Notes under the pieces: generated by a model
The model's input: the letters and a program-made list of their open reading frames with translations, nothing else
Databases searched by the model: none
What the model was told of the DNA's origin: nothing
Part shown: one piece after another, positions 54,011 through 62,933 of the stretch
Numbering within the stretch: position 1 is the first letter of the stretch
Layout of the letters: each line of letters opens with the position of its first letter
Translations under genes and position numbers: made by a program
From: Streptomyces sp. DvalAA-43
GTDB taxonomy: Bacteria; Actinomycetota; Actinomycetes; Streptomycetales; Streptomycetaceae
Direction: 5' to 3'
Assembly (NCBI RefSeq): GCF_900091725.1
Contig: NZ_FMBW01000076.1
Span: forward strand, 1-64,000
DNA length: 64,000 nt

Positions 54011-54499
54011 TCAGCAGCCGCAGTCGGCGGAGCCGGCCGGTGCGGTGAGCGGGTCCGGGCCGCGCCGCTCGCGCCCCTCCCGGGTCTCGAACTCGAAGCC
54101 CTCGCGGACCCAGTACTCGAAGCCGCCGAGCATCTCCTTGACGTGGTAGCCGAGTTCGGCGAGGGCGAGCGCGGCACGCGCCGCGCCGTTGCAGCCGGGC
54201 CCCCAGCAGTACGTGACCACGGGGACCGCCGGGTCGAGAAGGTTCCCGGCCCGCTCGGCGACGGCCGCCGTCGGCAGGTGGACCGCGCCGGGGACGCGCC
54301 CCTGGTCCCAGGACTCGGTGGAGCGCGCGTCGAGGAGCACGAAGCCCGGGTCGCCGTCGGCCGCGAACGCGACGGCGACGTCGGAGACATCCGTGTGGAA
54401 GGCGAGCGAGGCACCGAAGTGTGCGGCGGCCGCCGCCGGTGAGGCCGGCGGGACGCGGAGGACGGAATGGGGCGCGGTGGAGGTGGGCTGCGATGTCAT
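54011..54499 (-). CDS. Rhodanese-like domain protein
   Basis: 162 residues, one rhodanese domain. The active-site loop is VTYCWGPGCNGA, giving a probable catalytic Cys at the start of the loop. FVLLDARSTESWDQGRVPGA is the typical N-terminal motif. The C-terminus ends in ADCGC, a Cys-rich tail that may be a second sulfur-carrying site. It probably transfers sulfane sulfur. It is divergent from an Lrp/AsnC regulator 94 nt away. Confidence 0.9.
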   Translation of the reverse strand: MTSQPTSTAPHSVLRVPPASPAAAAAHFGASLAFHTDVSDVAVAFAADGDPGFVLLDARSTESWDQGRVPGAVHLPTAAVAERAGNLLDPAVPVVTYCWGPGCNGAARAALALAELGYHVKEMLGGFEYWVREGFEFETREGRERRGPDPLTAPAGSADCGC

Positions 54500-54593
54500 G
54501 TCCAGAAATCTATGGTCGGTGATCCACTCCCGGAAGACGAGATCCCTGGCACACCGCTTGATCCGCCGGGGATTTCCCTGTTGTCTCCCGGGT

Positions 54594-55040
54594 ATGACCG
54601 ACTATTCCCCGGACGCCACCGACTGGCGCATCCTCGATGTCCTGCAACGCGAGGGGCGTGCGTCCTTCGCCGAGCTGGCGCGCGCGGTGGCGATGTCCCC
54701 GAGCGCCGTGACCGAGCGGGTGCGCAGGCTGGAGGAGGCAGGGGTGATCAGCGGCTACGCCGCGGTGGTCGACCCGGAGCGGCTCGGGCTGCCGATCCTC
54801 GCCCTGGTACGGCTGCGCTATCCGAACGGCCACTACAAGCCGTTCCACGATCTGCTCGACACGACACCGGAGATCGTGGAGGCCCACCACGTCACCGGTG
54901 ACGACTGCTTCGTGCTGAAGGTCACCGCCCGCTCGATGCGTCATCTGGAGGAGGTCTCGGGCAGGATCGGCACCCTCGGTTCGGTGACCACCAGCGTCGT
55001 CTACTCCTCGCCGCTCCCCCGTCGCGCCATCAGCCGCTGA
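54594..55040 (+). CDS. Lrp/AsnC family regulator
   Basis: 148 residues from the ATG at 54594. The helix-turn-helix (ATDWRILDVLQREGRASFAE, then MSPSAVTERVRRLEEAGVIS) is followed by the RAM domain (VEAHHVTGDDCFVLKVTARS). It is divergent from the rhodanese gene, its likely target. The last 11 nt overlap the end of sbcC on the other strand. Confidence 0.93.
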   Translation: MTDYSPDATDWRILDVLQREGRASFAELARAVAMSPSAVTERVRRLEEAGVISGYAAVVDPERLGLPILALVRLRYPNGHYKPFHDLLDTTPEIVEAHHVTGDDCFVLKVTARSMRHLEEVSGRIGTLGSVTTSVVYSSPLPRRAISR

Positions 55041-58000
55041 ACGCGCCGGTGGTGCGGTGCCGTACCGCGGATCCGTGGCGTTCCTTCACCACTTCGAGCT
55101 GTGCGGGAATGCGGCGGCGCAGGTCGGCGACATGGCTGACGATGCCGACGCTGCGGTCCCGTTCGCGCAGGGAGTCCAGTACGTCGAGCACCTCGTCGAG
55201 GGTCTGGTCGTCCAGGCTGCCGAAGCCCTCGTCGATGAAGAGGGTGTCCAGCCGTACACCACCCGCCTCGTCGGTGACGACATCGGCGAGGCCGAGTGCC
55301 AGGGCGAGCGAGGCGAAGAACGTCTCGCCGCCCGAGAGTGTGGCCGTGTCGCGCTCGCGGCCGGTCCAGGCATCGACGACATGCAGCCCCAGGCCCGATC
55401 TGCGGCCTCCGGTGCGGGCGTCGGAGTGGACCAGCGTGTAGCGGCCGGACGACATGCGCTGGAGCCGCGCGGTGGCCGCGGCGGCGACCTGTTCCAGCCG
55501 GGCGGCGAGCACATACGACTCCAGCCGCATCTTGCGTTCGTTGTCCACGGAGGTGCCCGCGGTGAGCCCGGCCAGCCGTGCCACCCGGTCGTACTCCTCG
55601 CGCAGGGGGCCGAGTCCGCGCACCTCGTCCGCGGCACCGCGCGAGAGCCTGCCGAGTTCGGTGCAGCGTTCGCGCGCGGCGGCCAGCGCTGCGGAGGCGT
55701 CACGCAGCAGCCTCTCGGCCGTGTCGTACGCGGCCCGCGCGGCCTCGACCGCGGCCCGCGGACGGTCGGCGGCGGCCCTGCTCTCCGTCTCCGCCAGCCG
55801 GTCGGCCACCGCCGCGGCCTCGGACTGCCAGGCGTCGACGATCCGCTGGAGTTCACGCTGGGCGGCCTCGTCGAGGAGGGTGTCGGCGGCGGCCTGCGGG
55901 GTGTCGAACCCGGCCCGGAACGCGGCATCCGCGAGCCGGTCGTCGGCCTCCTTGCGGCGCCGCGCGGCCGCCTCCTCCTCACGTACCGCGTCGGCGGCCG
56001 CGGCGAGCAGCGCGACCCGGCGTTCCAGCAGCGCGGCGTGTTCGGCCACGCTGCCCGCCTCGCCCCGGGCTGCCACCAGATCGGCTTCCAGCGCAGCCTG
56101 TTCGCGGTCCAGGCCCTCGCGCTGGGAGGTGCGGGCCGCGGCCCGGCGTTCGGCGAGCCGGCGCCCGTCGAGCCGTTCGGCCTGTTCCCGCTCGGCGGCC
56201 GCGAGTGCCTCACGCGCGGCGTGCATCCCGGCCGCGGTGCGGTGGGCCTCGGCGTGCAGGCCCGCCAACCGGTCGACGAGCGTGGCGAGTTGGGCGACGG
56301 TGGGGTCGGCGTCGGGCCCGGTGCCGATCGGGCCGACGGCCGCCTCACCCGTCCCGGCGGGCAACGGCGCCCCGGCCGATCCGGCGGCCGCGCTCCCGGT
56401 CAGGCAGCCGGACGTGGCGGGATCCGCGGCATCGGCCCCGCCCCTCGGCTGCGGCACCGCCGACCGGGCGGCCGCACGGGCCGCCGTGTGCTGCTCGCGT
56501 ACGGCCCCGAGCTCCCGGTCGGCCCGGCTGCGCGCCTCCTCGGCGCGCCGGTAGCTGTCGAGGGCCCTCTCCTCGGCGGCTTTGTCGACATGTCCCTCGG
56601 CGGCGCGGGCCGGCCGGGGGTGGTCGGCCGAGCCGCAGACCTTGCAGTCCGCCCCGTCCACCAGCTCAGCCGCCAGTTCCGCCGCGATGTCCCGCAGGCG
56701 CCGTTCGCGCAGCTCCAGCCATGTCTCATGGGCTTCGGCGGTCCGCTCGCGGGCCGTGGTCAGCCGTTCGGCGGCGGCCGACACCTGGGCGGCGAGCGCG
56801 TCGCGGCGGCGGGCCGCGTCCAGCCGCGCACGGGCGGGCTCCAGCCGGCCGGCGAGCTGTTCGGCGCGGGTGGCGGCCTCCTGGGCCGCCTCGATACGGG
56901 CCCGCAGGCCGTCGCGGGTGGACTCCCAGTCGGCCAGCCAGCCCTCCGCCTCGCGGATCAGCTCGTCGTCGGCCCTGGCCTGGCGCTCCAGTACGGCCCG
57001 CTCGGTGTCGATCTGTGCGCTGCGCCGCTCGGCACGCCGTGCGGCGTCGAGCCCGCCGAGCTCCTGGCGGAGCCGTCGCTCCAGCTCCGCCAGCTGTTCG
57101 GCACCGGCGTCGGCCAGGGTGCCGGGCAGCACCGCGCGGGCGTGGTCACGGGCCCGGCAGGCCGTGCGGTAGGCGCGTTCGGCCTCCTCGCACAGCTCCA
57201 GGGCGGGCGCGACGAGGTCCGCCTTGCGGGCCCGTGCGAGGCGTTCGTGGTGCCGGTCGTGTGCGGGGCGGCGGGCTTCGAGTGCGTCGGCGCGGCGCCG
57301 CGTCTCCTCGTACCGCTGCTGGAGTGCGGCGAGTTCGCGTTCACGGTCGAGGGCCAGGCGGGCGGCCGACTGGCGGCCCTCGGCCATGGCCAGGACACAG
57401 GCGGCGATGTCGAGCCGTTCGCGGGCGCCGCTGCGGGCCGTCGCGGCCCACTCCAGCACGCTCTCGGCGAGACCCGGGTCGCCGGGCTGGAGGTCGGGGA
57501 GCGGGGATTCGCCCGCGGCGGGGCCGGCGGCCTGGGCGATCCGCTGGGCCACCGCGAGAACTCGCTCGTCCCCGGCCCTGACCTTGGTCTCGGCGGCACG
57601 GCGCAGTTCGGCCAGGCGGTCCTCGACGGCGGCGAAGCGGTGGGTGTCGAAGAGCCTGCCGAGGAGTCTGCCGCGGGCCTCGGCATCGGCGCGCAGGAAG
57701 CGTGCGAAGTCGCCCTGCGGCAGGAGCACCACTTGGCAGAACTGCTCCCGGCTCATCCCGACGAGCTGGGTGATCTCCTCGCCGATCTCCTGGTGCGAAC
57801 GGCTGAGCGGCCGCCAGCCGTCGTCGGGGTCGTACTCGCGCAGCCGGCTCTGGGCCTTCTCCGTCGTGAAGCCGCTGCCCTTCTTCTTGGGGCGGGGCTG
57901 TGCGGGGCTCCGGGTGATGTCGAGGCGCCGGCCGCCGACGGTCAGTTCCAGGCCGACCTCGGTGGCGAGGTCCGCCGGGGCGTGGTCGCTGCGCAGGGAG

Positions 58001-58194
58001 GTGCCGGGGCTCTGGCGGGCGCCGGGCACCGCGCCGTAGAGGGCGTAGCAGACCGCGTCGAGGACCGAGGTCTTCCCGGCGCCGGTCGGCCCGTGCAGCA
58101 GGAAGAGCCCGGCCGACGAGAGGGCGTCGAAGTCGATCTCCTGGGTGGTGCCGAACGGCCCGAAGGCGGTGACGGTGAGCCGGTGGAGTCTCAA
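55030..58194 (-). CDS. sbcC: SbcC, ATPase subunit of the SbcCD nuclease
   Basis: 1054 residues. Start is TTG at 58194, in a 4-nt overlap (TTGA) with the sbcD stop, giving RLHRLTVTAFGPFGTTQEID. Walker A GPTGAGKTSVLDA and Q-loop VVLLPQGDFARFL are at the N-terminus; long Ala/Arg/Glu-rich coiled coils flank the zinc hook CKVCGSADHP near residue 520; the ABC signature TLSGGETFFASLALALGL and Walker B LDTLFIDEGFGSLD close the protein. With SbcD it cuts hairpin DNA and protein-blocked ends during repair. Confidence 0.96.
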   Translation of the reverse strand: MRLHRLTVTAFGPFGTTQEIDFDALSSAGLFLLHGPTGAGKTSVLDAVCYALYGAVPGARQSPGTSLRSDHAPADLATEVGLELTVGGRRLDITRSPAQPRPKKKGSGFTTEKAQSRLREYDPDDGWRPLSRSHQEIGEEITQLVGMSREQFCQVVLLPQGDFARFLRADAEARGRLLGRLFDTHRFAAVEDRLAELRRAAETKVRAGDERVLAVAQRIAQAAGPAAGESPLPDLQPGDPGLAESVLEWAATARSGARERLDIAACVLAMAEGRQSAARLALDRERELAALQQRYEETRRRADALEARRPAHDRHHERLARARKADLVAPALELCEEAERAYRTACRARDHARAVLPGTLADAGAEQLAELERRLRQELGGLDAARRAERRSAQIDTERAVLERQARADDELIREAEGWLADWESTRDGLRARIEAAQEAATRAEQLAGRLEPARARLDAARRRDALAAQVSAAAERLTTARERTAEAHETWLELRERRLRDIAAELAAELVDGADCKVCGSADHPRPARAAEGHVDKAAEERALDSYRRAEEARSRADRELGAVREQHTAARAAARSAVPQPRGGADAADPATSGCLTGSAAAGSAGAPLPAGTGEAAVGPIGTGPDADPTVAQLATLVDRLAGLHAEAHRTAAGMHAAREALAAAEREQAERLDGRRLAERRAAARTSQREGLDREQAALEADLVAARGEAGSVAEHAALLERRVALLAAAADAVREEEAAARRRKEADDRLADAAFRAGFDTPQAAADTLLDEAAQRELQRIVDAWQSEAAAVADRLAETESRAAADRPRAAVEAARAAYDTAERLLRDASAALAAARERCTELGRLSRGAADEVRGLGPLREEYDRVARLAGLTAGTSVDNERKMRLESYVLAARLEQVAAAATARLQRMSSGRYTLVHSDARTGGRRSGLGLHVVDAWTGRERDTATLSGGETFFASLALALGLADVVTDEAGGVRLDTLFIDEGFGSLDDQTLDEVLDVLDSLRERDRSVGIVSHVADLRRRIPAQLEVVKERHGSAVRHRTTGAFSG

Positions 58195-59357
58195 CGGTTC
58201 ACCTCGCGCACGCCGTCGTCCACCCGGACGTGGTCGAAGGCGCCGCGCAGCACCGTTCGTTCCTGTTCGTCGGCTGCGGAGCCGCCGCGCACATGGGCCA
58301 CGAAGTCCTCGGCGATCTGCTGGTCGTCGCGCCCCCTGAGGCGCTGCGCGTACGAGGCGAGCGGGTCGTCGGGGGCGCGGTCGGGCTCGAAGACGAGGCT
58401 GAGCGTGTGCGGGAACCGCTCGACAAGCCGGGCCATCGGCTCGACCGGGCGCACCGGGTCGGTCAGGGTGGCCTCGATCCAGGACTCCCGGTGCCGCTCC
58501 AGCGCGGGGTCGTCGACCAGCTCGTCGAGACGTCCGCGGAGTCTGGCCAGGGGGCGGGGTACCGGGCAGTCGACGCGTTCGGCGGCGACCGTGCCCGAGG
58601 CGTCGAGGTCGATCAGCCACATCGTCTTGCGGTGGGTGACCTCGGAGAAGGAGTACGCGAGCGGCGAGCCCGAGTAGCGGACGCGTTCGGTGACCGTCTG
58701 GCAGCCGTGGAGATGGCCGAGGGCCACGTAGTCGACGCCGTCGAACACCCCGGCGGGTACGGCGGCCACCCCGCCGACGGTGATGTCGCGCTCGCTGTCG
58801 CTGGGCTCGCCGCCCGCGACGAAGGCGTGGGCGAGCACCACGGAGCGGGTGCTGTCCGGGCGTGCCGCCAGATCCGCGCGCACCCGCTCCATGGCGGCGG
58901 TGAGCACTGCTTCGTGTCCCGGCCGCTCCGCCTTGAGGACGTCCTTCACCAGGGCCGGTTCCAGGTAGGGCAGTCCGTAGAACGCCACCTCGCCGTGCGC
59001 GTCCCGCAGGACGACGGGGGTGGCGCAGTCGGCGGGGTCGGTCCGCAGGTGGATCCCGGCGCGCCCGATCAGTCCCGCGCCGACGCCCAGCCTGCGCGCC
59101 GAGTCGTGGTTCCCGGAGATCATCACGGTGGGCACGCCTACGGCGGCGAGCCGGTGCAGCGCGCCGTCGAAGAGCTCGACGGCGGACAGCGGCGGAACGG
59201 CCCTGTCGTACACATCACCCGCGACGAGTACCGCGTCCACCTCGTGCTCGCGCACCGTCGCCACCAGGTGGTCCAGATAGGCGGCCTGGGCTTCGAGCAG
59301 GGAGACCCGGTGGAAGGAGCGCCCCAGGTGCCAGTCCGATGTGTGCAGAATTCTCAA
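58191..59357 (-). CDS. sbcD: SbcD, nuclease subunit of SbcCD
   Basis: 388 residues from a TTG at 59357, the only start that yields the canonical LRILHTSDWHLGRSFH, with GGAG about 7 nt upstream. The Mre11-type phosphoesterase motifs are present: HTSDWHLG, LVAGDVYDRAVPP, MISGNHDSARRLG, AHAFVAGGE and LGHLHGCQTV. The C-terminal part contacts SbcC. The two genes are translationally coupled. TTG starts on both may keep the complex scarce. Confidence 0.95.
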   Translation of the reverse strand: MRILHTSDWHLGRSFHRVSLLEAQAAYLDHLVATVREHEVDAVLVAGDVYDRAVPPLSAVELFDGALHRLAAVGVPTVMISGNHDSARRLGVGAGLIGRAGIHLRTDPADCATPVVLRDAHGEVAFYGLPYLEPALVKDVLKAERPGHEAVLTAAMERVRADLAARPDSTRSVVLAHAFVAGGEPSDSERDITVGGVAAVPAGVFDGVDYVALGHLHGCQTVTERVRYSGSPLAYSFSEVTHRKTMWLIDLDASGTVAAERVDCPVPRPLARLRGRLDELVDDPALERHRESWIEATLTDPVRPVEPMARLVERFPHTLSLVFEPDRAPDDPLASYAQRLRGRDDQQIAEDFVAHVRGGSAADEQERTVLRGAFDHVRVDDGVREVNR

Positions 59358-59577
59358 GACCCGGCTCCGACCCGCATTGTCCTCTTCCTCCGCCCCCGGG
59401 GCTCCTGCCCGCCGCGCACCGCTTTCGCGCCGTGCCGTCACGGAGCGCGGTTGTCGGCTCCTGCCACGTCGGCGGCGGTGAGTCCCTCTCTTCTCACCCA
59501 CCACAGTCTCGCATCACCGCCGACCACGTCCGGGCCTTCGGCCCGACGATGGATCCGCGTCCCGTCGGCGGGTCCGG

Positions 59578-60204
59578 TCAGGCGTCCCCGTACGCCTCGC
59601 CGCCCAGTTCCAGCTCGGCCTCGCCCGCCGTCGCGTCGGCCAGCCAGGCGCGGAAGGACTCGACGTCGGCGTCCGGCAGCCCGATCTCGATGACGACGGC
59701 CTCCGCGTAGCGGACCTCGCGCACACGACGGCCGGTGGCGCGAAGGTCGTTCTCCAGCTTGCCCGCGCGTTGGTGGCCGATGGTGATCGTGGCGAGGCGG
59801 AACCGTTGCCGGGTGAGGGTGCCGAGCTCGTCGAGGGCCTCGCCGACCGCTCCCCCATAGGCCCTGATCAGTCCGCCGGCTCCGAGCTTGACGCCGCCGT
59901 AGTAGCGGGTGACGACGGCGACGACGTAGCGCATCTCACGGCGCATCAGCATCTGGAGCATGGGGACGCCCGCGGTGCCGCCGGGTTCCCCGTCGTCGCT
60001 CGCCTTCTGCACGGAGGCGTCGGCGCCGATCACATAGGCGAAGCAGTTGTGGGTGGCGGTCGGGTGTTCCCGGCGGATGCGTGCGACGAACTCCTGCGCC
60101 TCCTGCTCGGTGGCGGCGGGGGCGAGCGCGCAGATGAAGCGCGATCGGTTGATCTCGGTCTCGTGCACACCCGCTCGGGCGACTGTCCGGTACTGCTCCT
60201 GCAT
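59578..60204 (-). CDS. YigZ/IMPACT family protein
   Basis: 208 residues. The YigZ signature THNCFAYVIG and DDGEPGGTAGVPMLQML are visible in the N-terminal IMPACT domain, followed by TRYYGGVKLGAGGLIRAYG and a small C-terminal domain. The family is conserved but of uncertain role; proposals include translation-related regulation and proline dipeptidase-associated functions. It is divergent from the CoA-binding gene and lies 220 nt from sbcD on the same strand. Confidence 0.92.
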   Translation of the reverse strand: MQEQYRTVARAGVHETEINRSRFICALAPAATEQEAQEFVARIRREHPTATHNCFAYVIGADASVQKASDDGEPGGTAGVPMLQMLMRREMRYVVAVVTRYYGGVKLGAGGLIRAYGGAVGEALDELGTLTRQRFRLATITIGHQRAGKLENDLRATGRRVREVRYAEAVVIEIGLPDADVESFRAWLADATAGEAELELGGEAYGDA

Positions 60205-60263
60205 CCGGCCACCCTATGCCCCCGCACGGGAATGGCCGGGGGCCGCCGTCCGTTGTGCGGATC

Positions 60264-60674
60264 ATGTACGCAGACGAAGAGACGATCCGCCGGATCCTCC
60301 GGGACAGCGGCGACACCTGGGCCGTGGTCGGCCTGTCCACCAACCGCTCGCGTGCGGCCTACGGCGTCGCCGAGGTGCTCCAGCGCTTCGGCAAGCGGGT
60401 GGTCCCGGTCCATCCGAAGGCGGAGCGGGTGCACGGCGAGGACGGATACGCCTCGCTGGCCGACATACCGTTCCCGGTCGATGTGGTGGACGTCTTCGTC
60501 AACAGCGAGCTGGCGGGCTCGGTGGCCGACGAGGCGGTCGCGGCGGGTGCCAGGGCCGTCTGGTTCCAGCTCGGGGTGGTCGACCCGGCGGCATACGACC
60601 GCACACGTGCGGCGGGGCTGGACATGGTCATGGACCGGTGCCCCGCCGTCGAGATCCCGGCGCTGGACCGATAG
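60264..60674 (+). CDS. CoA-binding domain protein (YccU type)
   Basis: 136 residues from the ATG at 60264; an upstream start at 60216 adds a non-conserved leader that is Pro/Gly rich. Rossmann-like CoA-binding fold: WAVVGLSTNRSRAAYGVAEV, VVPVHPKAERVHGEDGYAS, DVVDVFVNSELAGSVADEAV, VWFQLGVVDPAAY, and the C-terminal MDRCPAVE with a conserved Cys. The family may sense CoA or acyl-CoA; the function is undefined. Confidence 0.9.
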   Translation: MYADEETIRRILRDSGDTWAVVGLSTNRSRAAYGVAEVLQRFGKRVVPVHPKAERVHGEDGYASLADIPFPVDVVDVFVNSELAGSVADEAVAAGARAVWFQLGVVDPAAYDRTRAAGLDMVMDRCPAVEIPALDR

Positions 60675-60753
60675 GGCCGGTGGACGTACCCGCGTCCCTC
60701 GGCCGGATGTGCGTGGTGTCGCACCCGTCGTCCGGCTGGGAGAATGGCCCGCT

Positions 60754-61605
60754 GTGACTACTACGACCGCACCGACCGCCGTCCACTGCCGGAGCGGGCT
60801 CGCGGGGCAGCTGTCCGGGCTCGGCGTGGAGCGCGGCGGTGTCCTTCTGGTGCACGCCTCGATGCGCGCGGTGGGCCCCGTGAGCGGTGGGGTCCGTGCG
60901 GTGGTCGGTGCGTTGCGGAACGCCCTCGGAGAGCGCGGCACGCTCGTCGTCCCGGTCTTCACGCCGGAGAATTCCGATACGTCACCGCACTACCGCGACC
61001 GGGTGCGCGGCCTCGACGACCGGGCGCGGGAGGCCGTGCGGGCGAGCATGCCGCCCTTCGACCCGGCGGTCTCGCCCGCACCGTCGATGGGCCGCCTCGC
61101 GGAGGCGGTGCGGCTCAGTGACGGCGCGGCGCGCAGCGACCACCCGCAGACGTCCTTCGCCGCGCTCGGCCCGACGGCCCGGAAGCTGATGGCGGGTCAC
61201 CGCCCCGACTGCCATCTCGGCGAGGACTCGCCCCTGGCCCGCCTCTACGATCTGCGCGCCCAGGTGCTCCTGCTGGGCACCGGATTCGACACCTGCACCG
61301 CGTTCCATCTCGGCGAGTACCGGGTGCCCGCCCCGCCTCGCCGCAGCTACCGGTGCGTGGTGACGGCCGGGGGCCGCCGCCAGTGGTGGGAGTACGAGGA
61401 CGTCGCGCTGGACGACGGCGACTTCTCGGCCCTGGGTGCGGACTTCGCCCGTACGGACGACGGCGGGACCGTACGCACCGGTCCGGTGGGCTCGTCGACG
61501 AGCCGTCTCTTCCGGATCACCGACGCCGTCGACTTCGCCACGGGCTGGCTGGCTTCTCACCGGGTCGGCGCGCAGGTCCGGGCCCTCTGCCACTCCCCCG
61601 GCTGA
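60754..61605 (+). CDS. AAC(3)-family aminoglycoside N-acetyltransferase-like protein
   Basis: 283 residues from the GTG at 60754. Conserved family blocks are LLVHASMRAVGPVSGGVRAV, GTLVVPVFTPENSD, SDHPQTSFAALGPTA, and LLLGTGFDTCTAFHLGEY with the His used in catalysis. Such enzymes acetylate the 3-amino group of aminoglycosides, but many chromosomal members act on other or unknown amines. There is no antibiotic cluster nearby, so clinical-type resistance should not be assumed. It converges on the YbaK gene. Confidence 0.9.
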   Translation: MTTTTAPTAVHCRSGLAGQLSGLGVERGGVLLVHASMRAVGPVSGGVRAVVGALRNALGERGTLVVPVFTPENSDTSPHYRDRVRGLDDRAREAVRASMPPFDPAVSPAPSMGRLAEAVRLSDGAARSDHPQTSFAALGPTARKLMAGHRPDCHLGEDSPLARLYDLRAQVLLLGTGFDTCTAFHLGEYRVPAPPRRSYRCVVTAGGRRQWWEYEDVALDDGDFSALGADFARTDDGGTVRTGPVGSSTSRLFRITDAVDFATGWLASHRVGAQVRALCHSPG

Positions 61606-61633
61606 GCGCTCCGGCCCCCCGGCGGTCGCCGTC

Positions 61634-62194
61634 TCAGCCCCGGAGGCCCAGTCCCTCGACGGTCACCGCGCCCGGCAGTGCCGCCAGCGCCTTGCCCGGG
61701 ACGATCAGCTTGCCGCGTCGGCTGCCGCTGCCGATGAGTACCCACTCCTCGTCGACGACGGCGGGATCGAGCAGCAGGGGCCAGGAGACGGGGAGGCCGA
61801 TGGGGGTGATGCCGCCGTACTCCATACCGGTCTCGCCGACCGCCGTGTCCATCGGGGCGAACGATGCCTTGCGGGCGCCCAGTTGCCTGCGGACCGCGCC
61901 GTTCACATCGACGCGGGAGTGCGACAGCACGACGCAGGCCGCGAGCGTCACCTCGCCGCCGCGCTTGCCCGCCACGACGACGCAGTTGGCCGACCGGTTC
62001 AGCAGGTCGGCCCCGTGGTGCTCGACGAAGACGGCCGTGTCGGCGATGTCCGGATCCGTGTCGACATGGATGATCTGCTCGGAGGGGAATCCGCCCCACC
62101 CCGCGGTCACGGCCGCGGCGACGGGGTCGGTGAGCAGGTCGAGGCGGTCGGACGCCGGAGCTGCGTTGTCGAAGGAGCCGATGGGAGCGCGCAT
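61634..62194 (-). CDS. YbaK/EbsC (aminoacyl-tRNA editing-like) protein
   Basis: 186 residues. Conserved features of the YbaK/ProX fold appear as ANCVVVAGKRGG (with the catalytic Lys region), VVLSHSRVDVNGAVRRQLG, and YGGITPIGLPVSWPLLLDP. These trans-editing factors deacylate mischarged tRNAs such as Cys- or Ala-tRNA(Pro). No signal or membrane segment is seen. It lies 73 nt beyond the end of the XRE-cupin gene, same strand. Confidence 0.9.
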   Translation of the reverse strand: MRAPIGSFDNAAPASDRLDLLTDPVAAAVTAGWGGFPSEQIIHVDTDPDIADTAVFVEHHGADLLNRSANCVVVAGKRGGEVTLAACVVLSHSRVDVNGAVRRQLGARKASFAPMDTAVGETGMEYGGITPIGLPVSWPLLLDPAVVDEEWVLIGSGSRRGKLIVPGKALAALPGAVTVEGLGLRG

Positions 62195-62267
62195 GCGCCC
62201 ACGCTAACAGCGGCAGGTGGCACTCCCGGGGCCTTCGGCGGGCCGTCTCACCGTACGGGCGGGATTC

Positions 62268-62840
62268 TCACCGTACGGGTGGGATGGAGACCGCCATGGT
62301 GATCTCGGCGGGCTCGGCGCCGTCGTTGCGGTAGGCGTGCGGGTGATGCGCGTCGAACGAGGCGGAGCCGCCGGCCGGGACGGCGTACGGGGTGCCGTCG
62401 ACGACCAGGGTGAGCTCGCCCGCGGTGACGTGGAGCAGTTCGACGGTGCCCTCGGGATGCGGGTCGGAGGCACTGCTGTCGCCGGGCATCAGGCGCCAGG
62501 ACCAGAGTTCGAGCGGCCCTCGTGCCTCCGTTCCGACGTGCAGGGTGGTGGAACTGCCCGCGCCGGTGGACCACATGCGCACCGCCTGGCTCTCGGGCAC
62601 CAGCCGGACCGGGGAGCCCTGCTCGTGGTCGAGCAGCGTGGTGATGCTGATGCCCAGCGCGTCGGCGAGCTTGACCGTGGTGCCGACGCTCGGGTTGGTG
62701 CGGGCCTGTTCGATCTGGATGATCATGCCGCGGCTGACTCCGGCACGGGCGGCGAGAACGTCCAGGGTGAAGCCGCGTTCCCCCCGCCAGCGCTTGAGAT
62801 TGCGTGCCAGCGACTGTGTGAGCTGATCGAGGTCAGACAC
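62268..62840 (-). CDS. XRE-family regulator with cupin sensor domain
   Basis: 190 residues. The N-terminal XRE helix-turn-helix (LKRWRGERGFTLDVLAARAG followed by VSRGMIIQIEQARTNPSVGT) is joined to a cupin barrel (residues about 110-185; DPHPEGTVELLHVTAGELTL, ASFDAHHPHAYRND) that probably binds a small ligand. It is divergent from a half-size EamA gene across 93 nt and likely regulates it, the usual genomic pairing. Confidence 0.92.
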   Translation of the reverse strand: MSDLDQLTQSLARNLKRWRGERGFTLDVLAARAGVSRGMIIQIEQARTNPSVGTTVKLADALGISITTLLDHEQGSPVRLVPESQAVRMWSTGAGSSTTLHVGTEARGPLELWSWRLMPGDSSASDPHPEGTVELLHVTAGELTLVVDGTPYAVPAGGSASFDAHHPHAYRNDGAEPAEITMAVSIPPVR

Positions 62841-62846
62841 ATTCCG

Positions 62847-62860
62847 TCCAATATTTTGGA
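62847..62860. promoter_or_regulatory. Inverted repeat upstream of the XRE-cupin gene
   Basis: TCCAA-TATT-TTGGA, a perfect 5-bp inverted repeat in unusually A/T-rich sequence, 7 nt upstream of the regulator start in the divergent gap. It is a candidate operator for the XRE protein. Confidence 0.5.
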
Positions 62861-62933
62861 TGACAGGGTCAAAAATACTGCACTACGGTGCGGTGCACCC
62901 AACCGTTCATCGCACTGTACTTCGAGGCATGCC

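Noticed and set aside
55057..58677. A 1206-residue open frame on the plus strand opposite sbcC
   Set aside because: It is the antisense shadow of sbcC/sbcD: composition is Gly/Arg/Ala-rich without domains, while the minus strand has all SbcC motifs. Long antisense frames are expected at this GC content.
60754..61605. Aminoglycoside resistance cassette
   Set aside because: The AAC(3)-family gene has no mobile-element or integron features, native codon use and no antibiotic cluster around it; it looks like a resident chromosomal gene.
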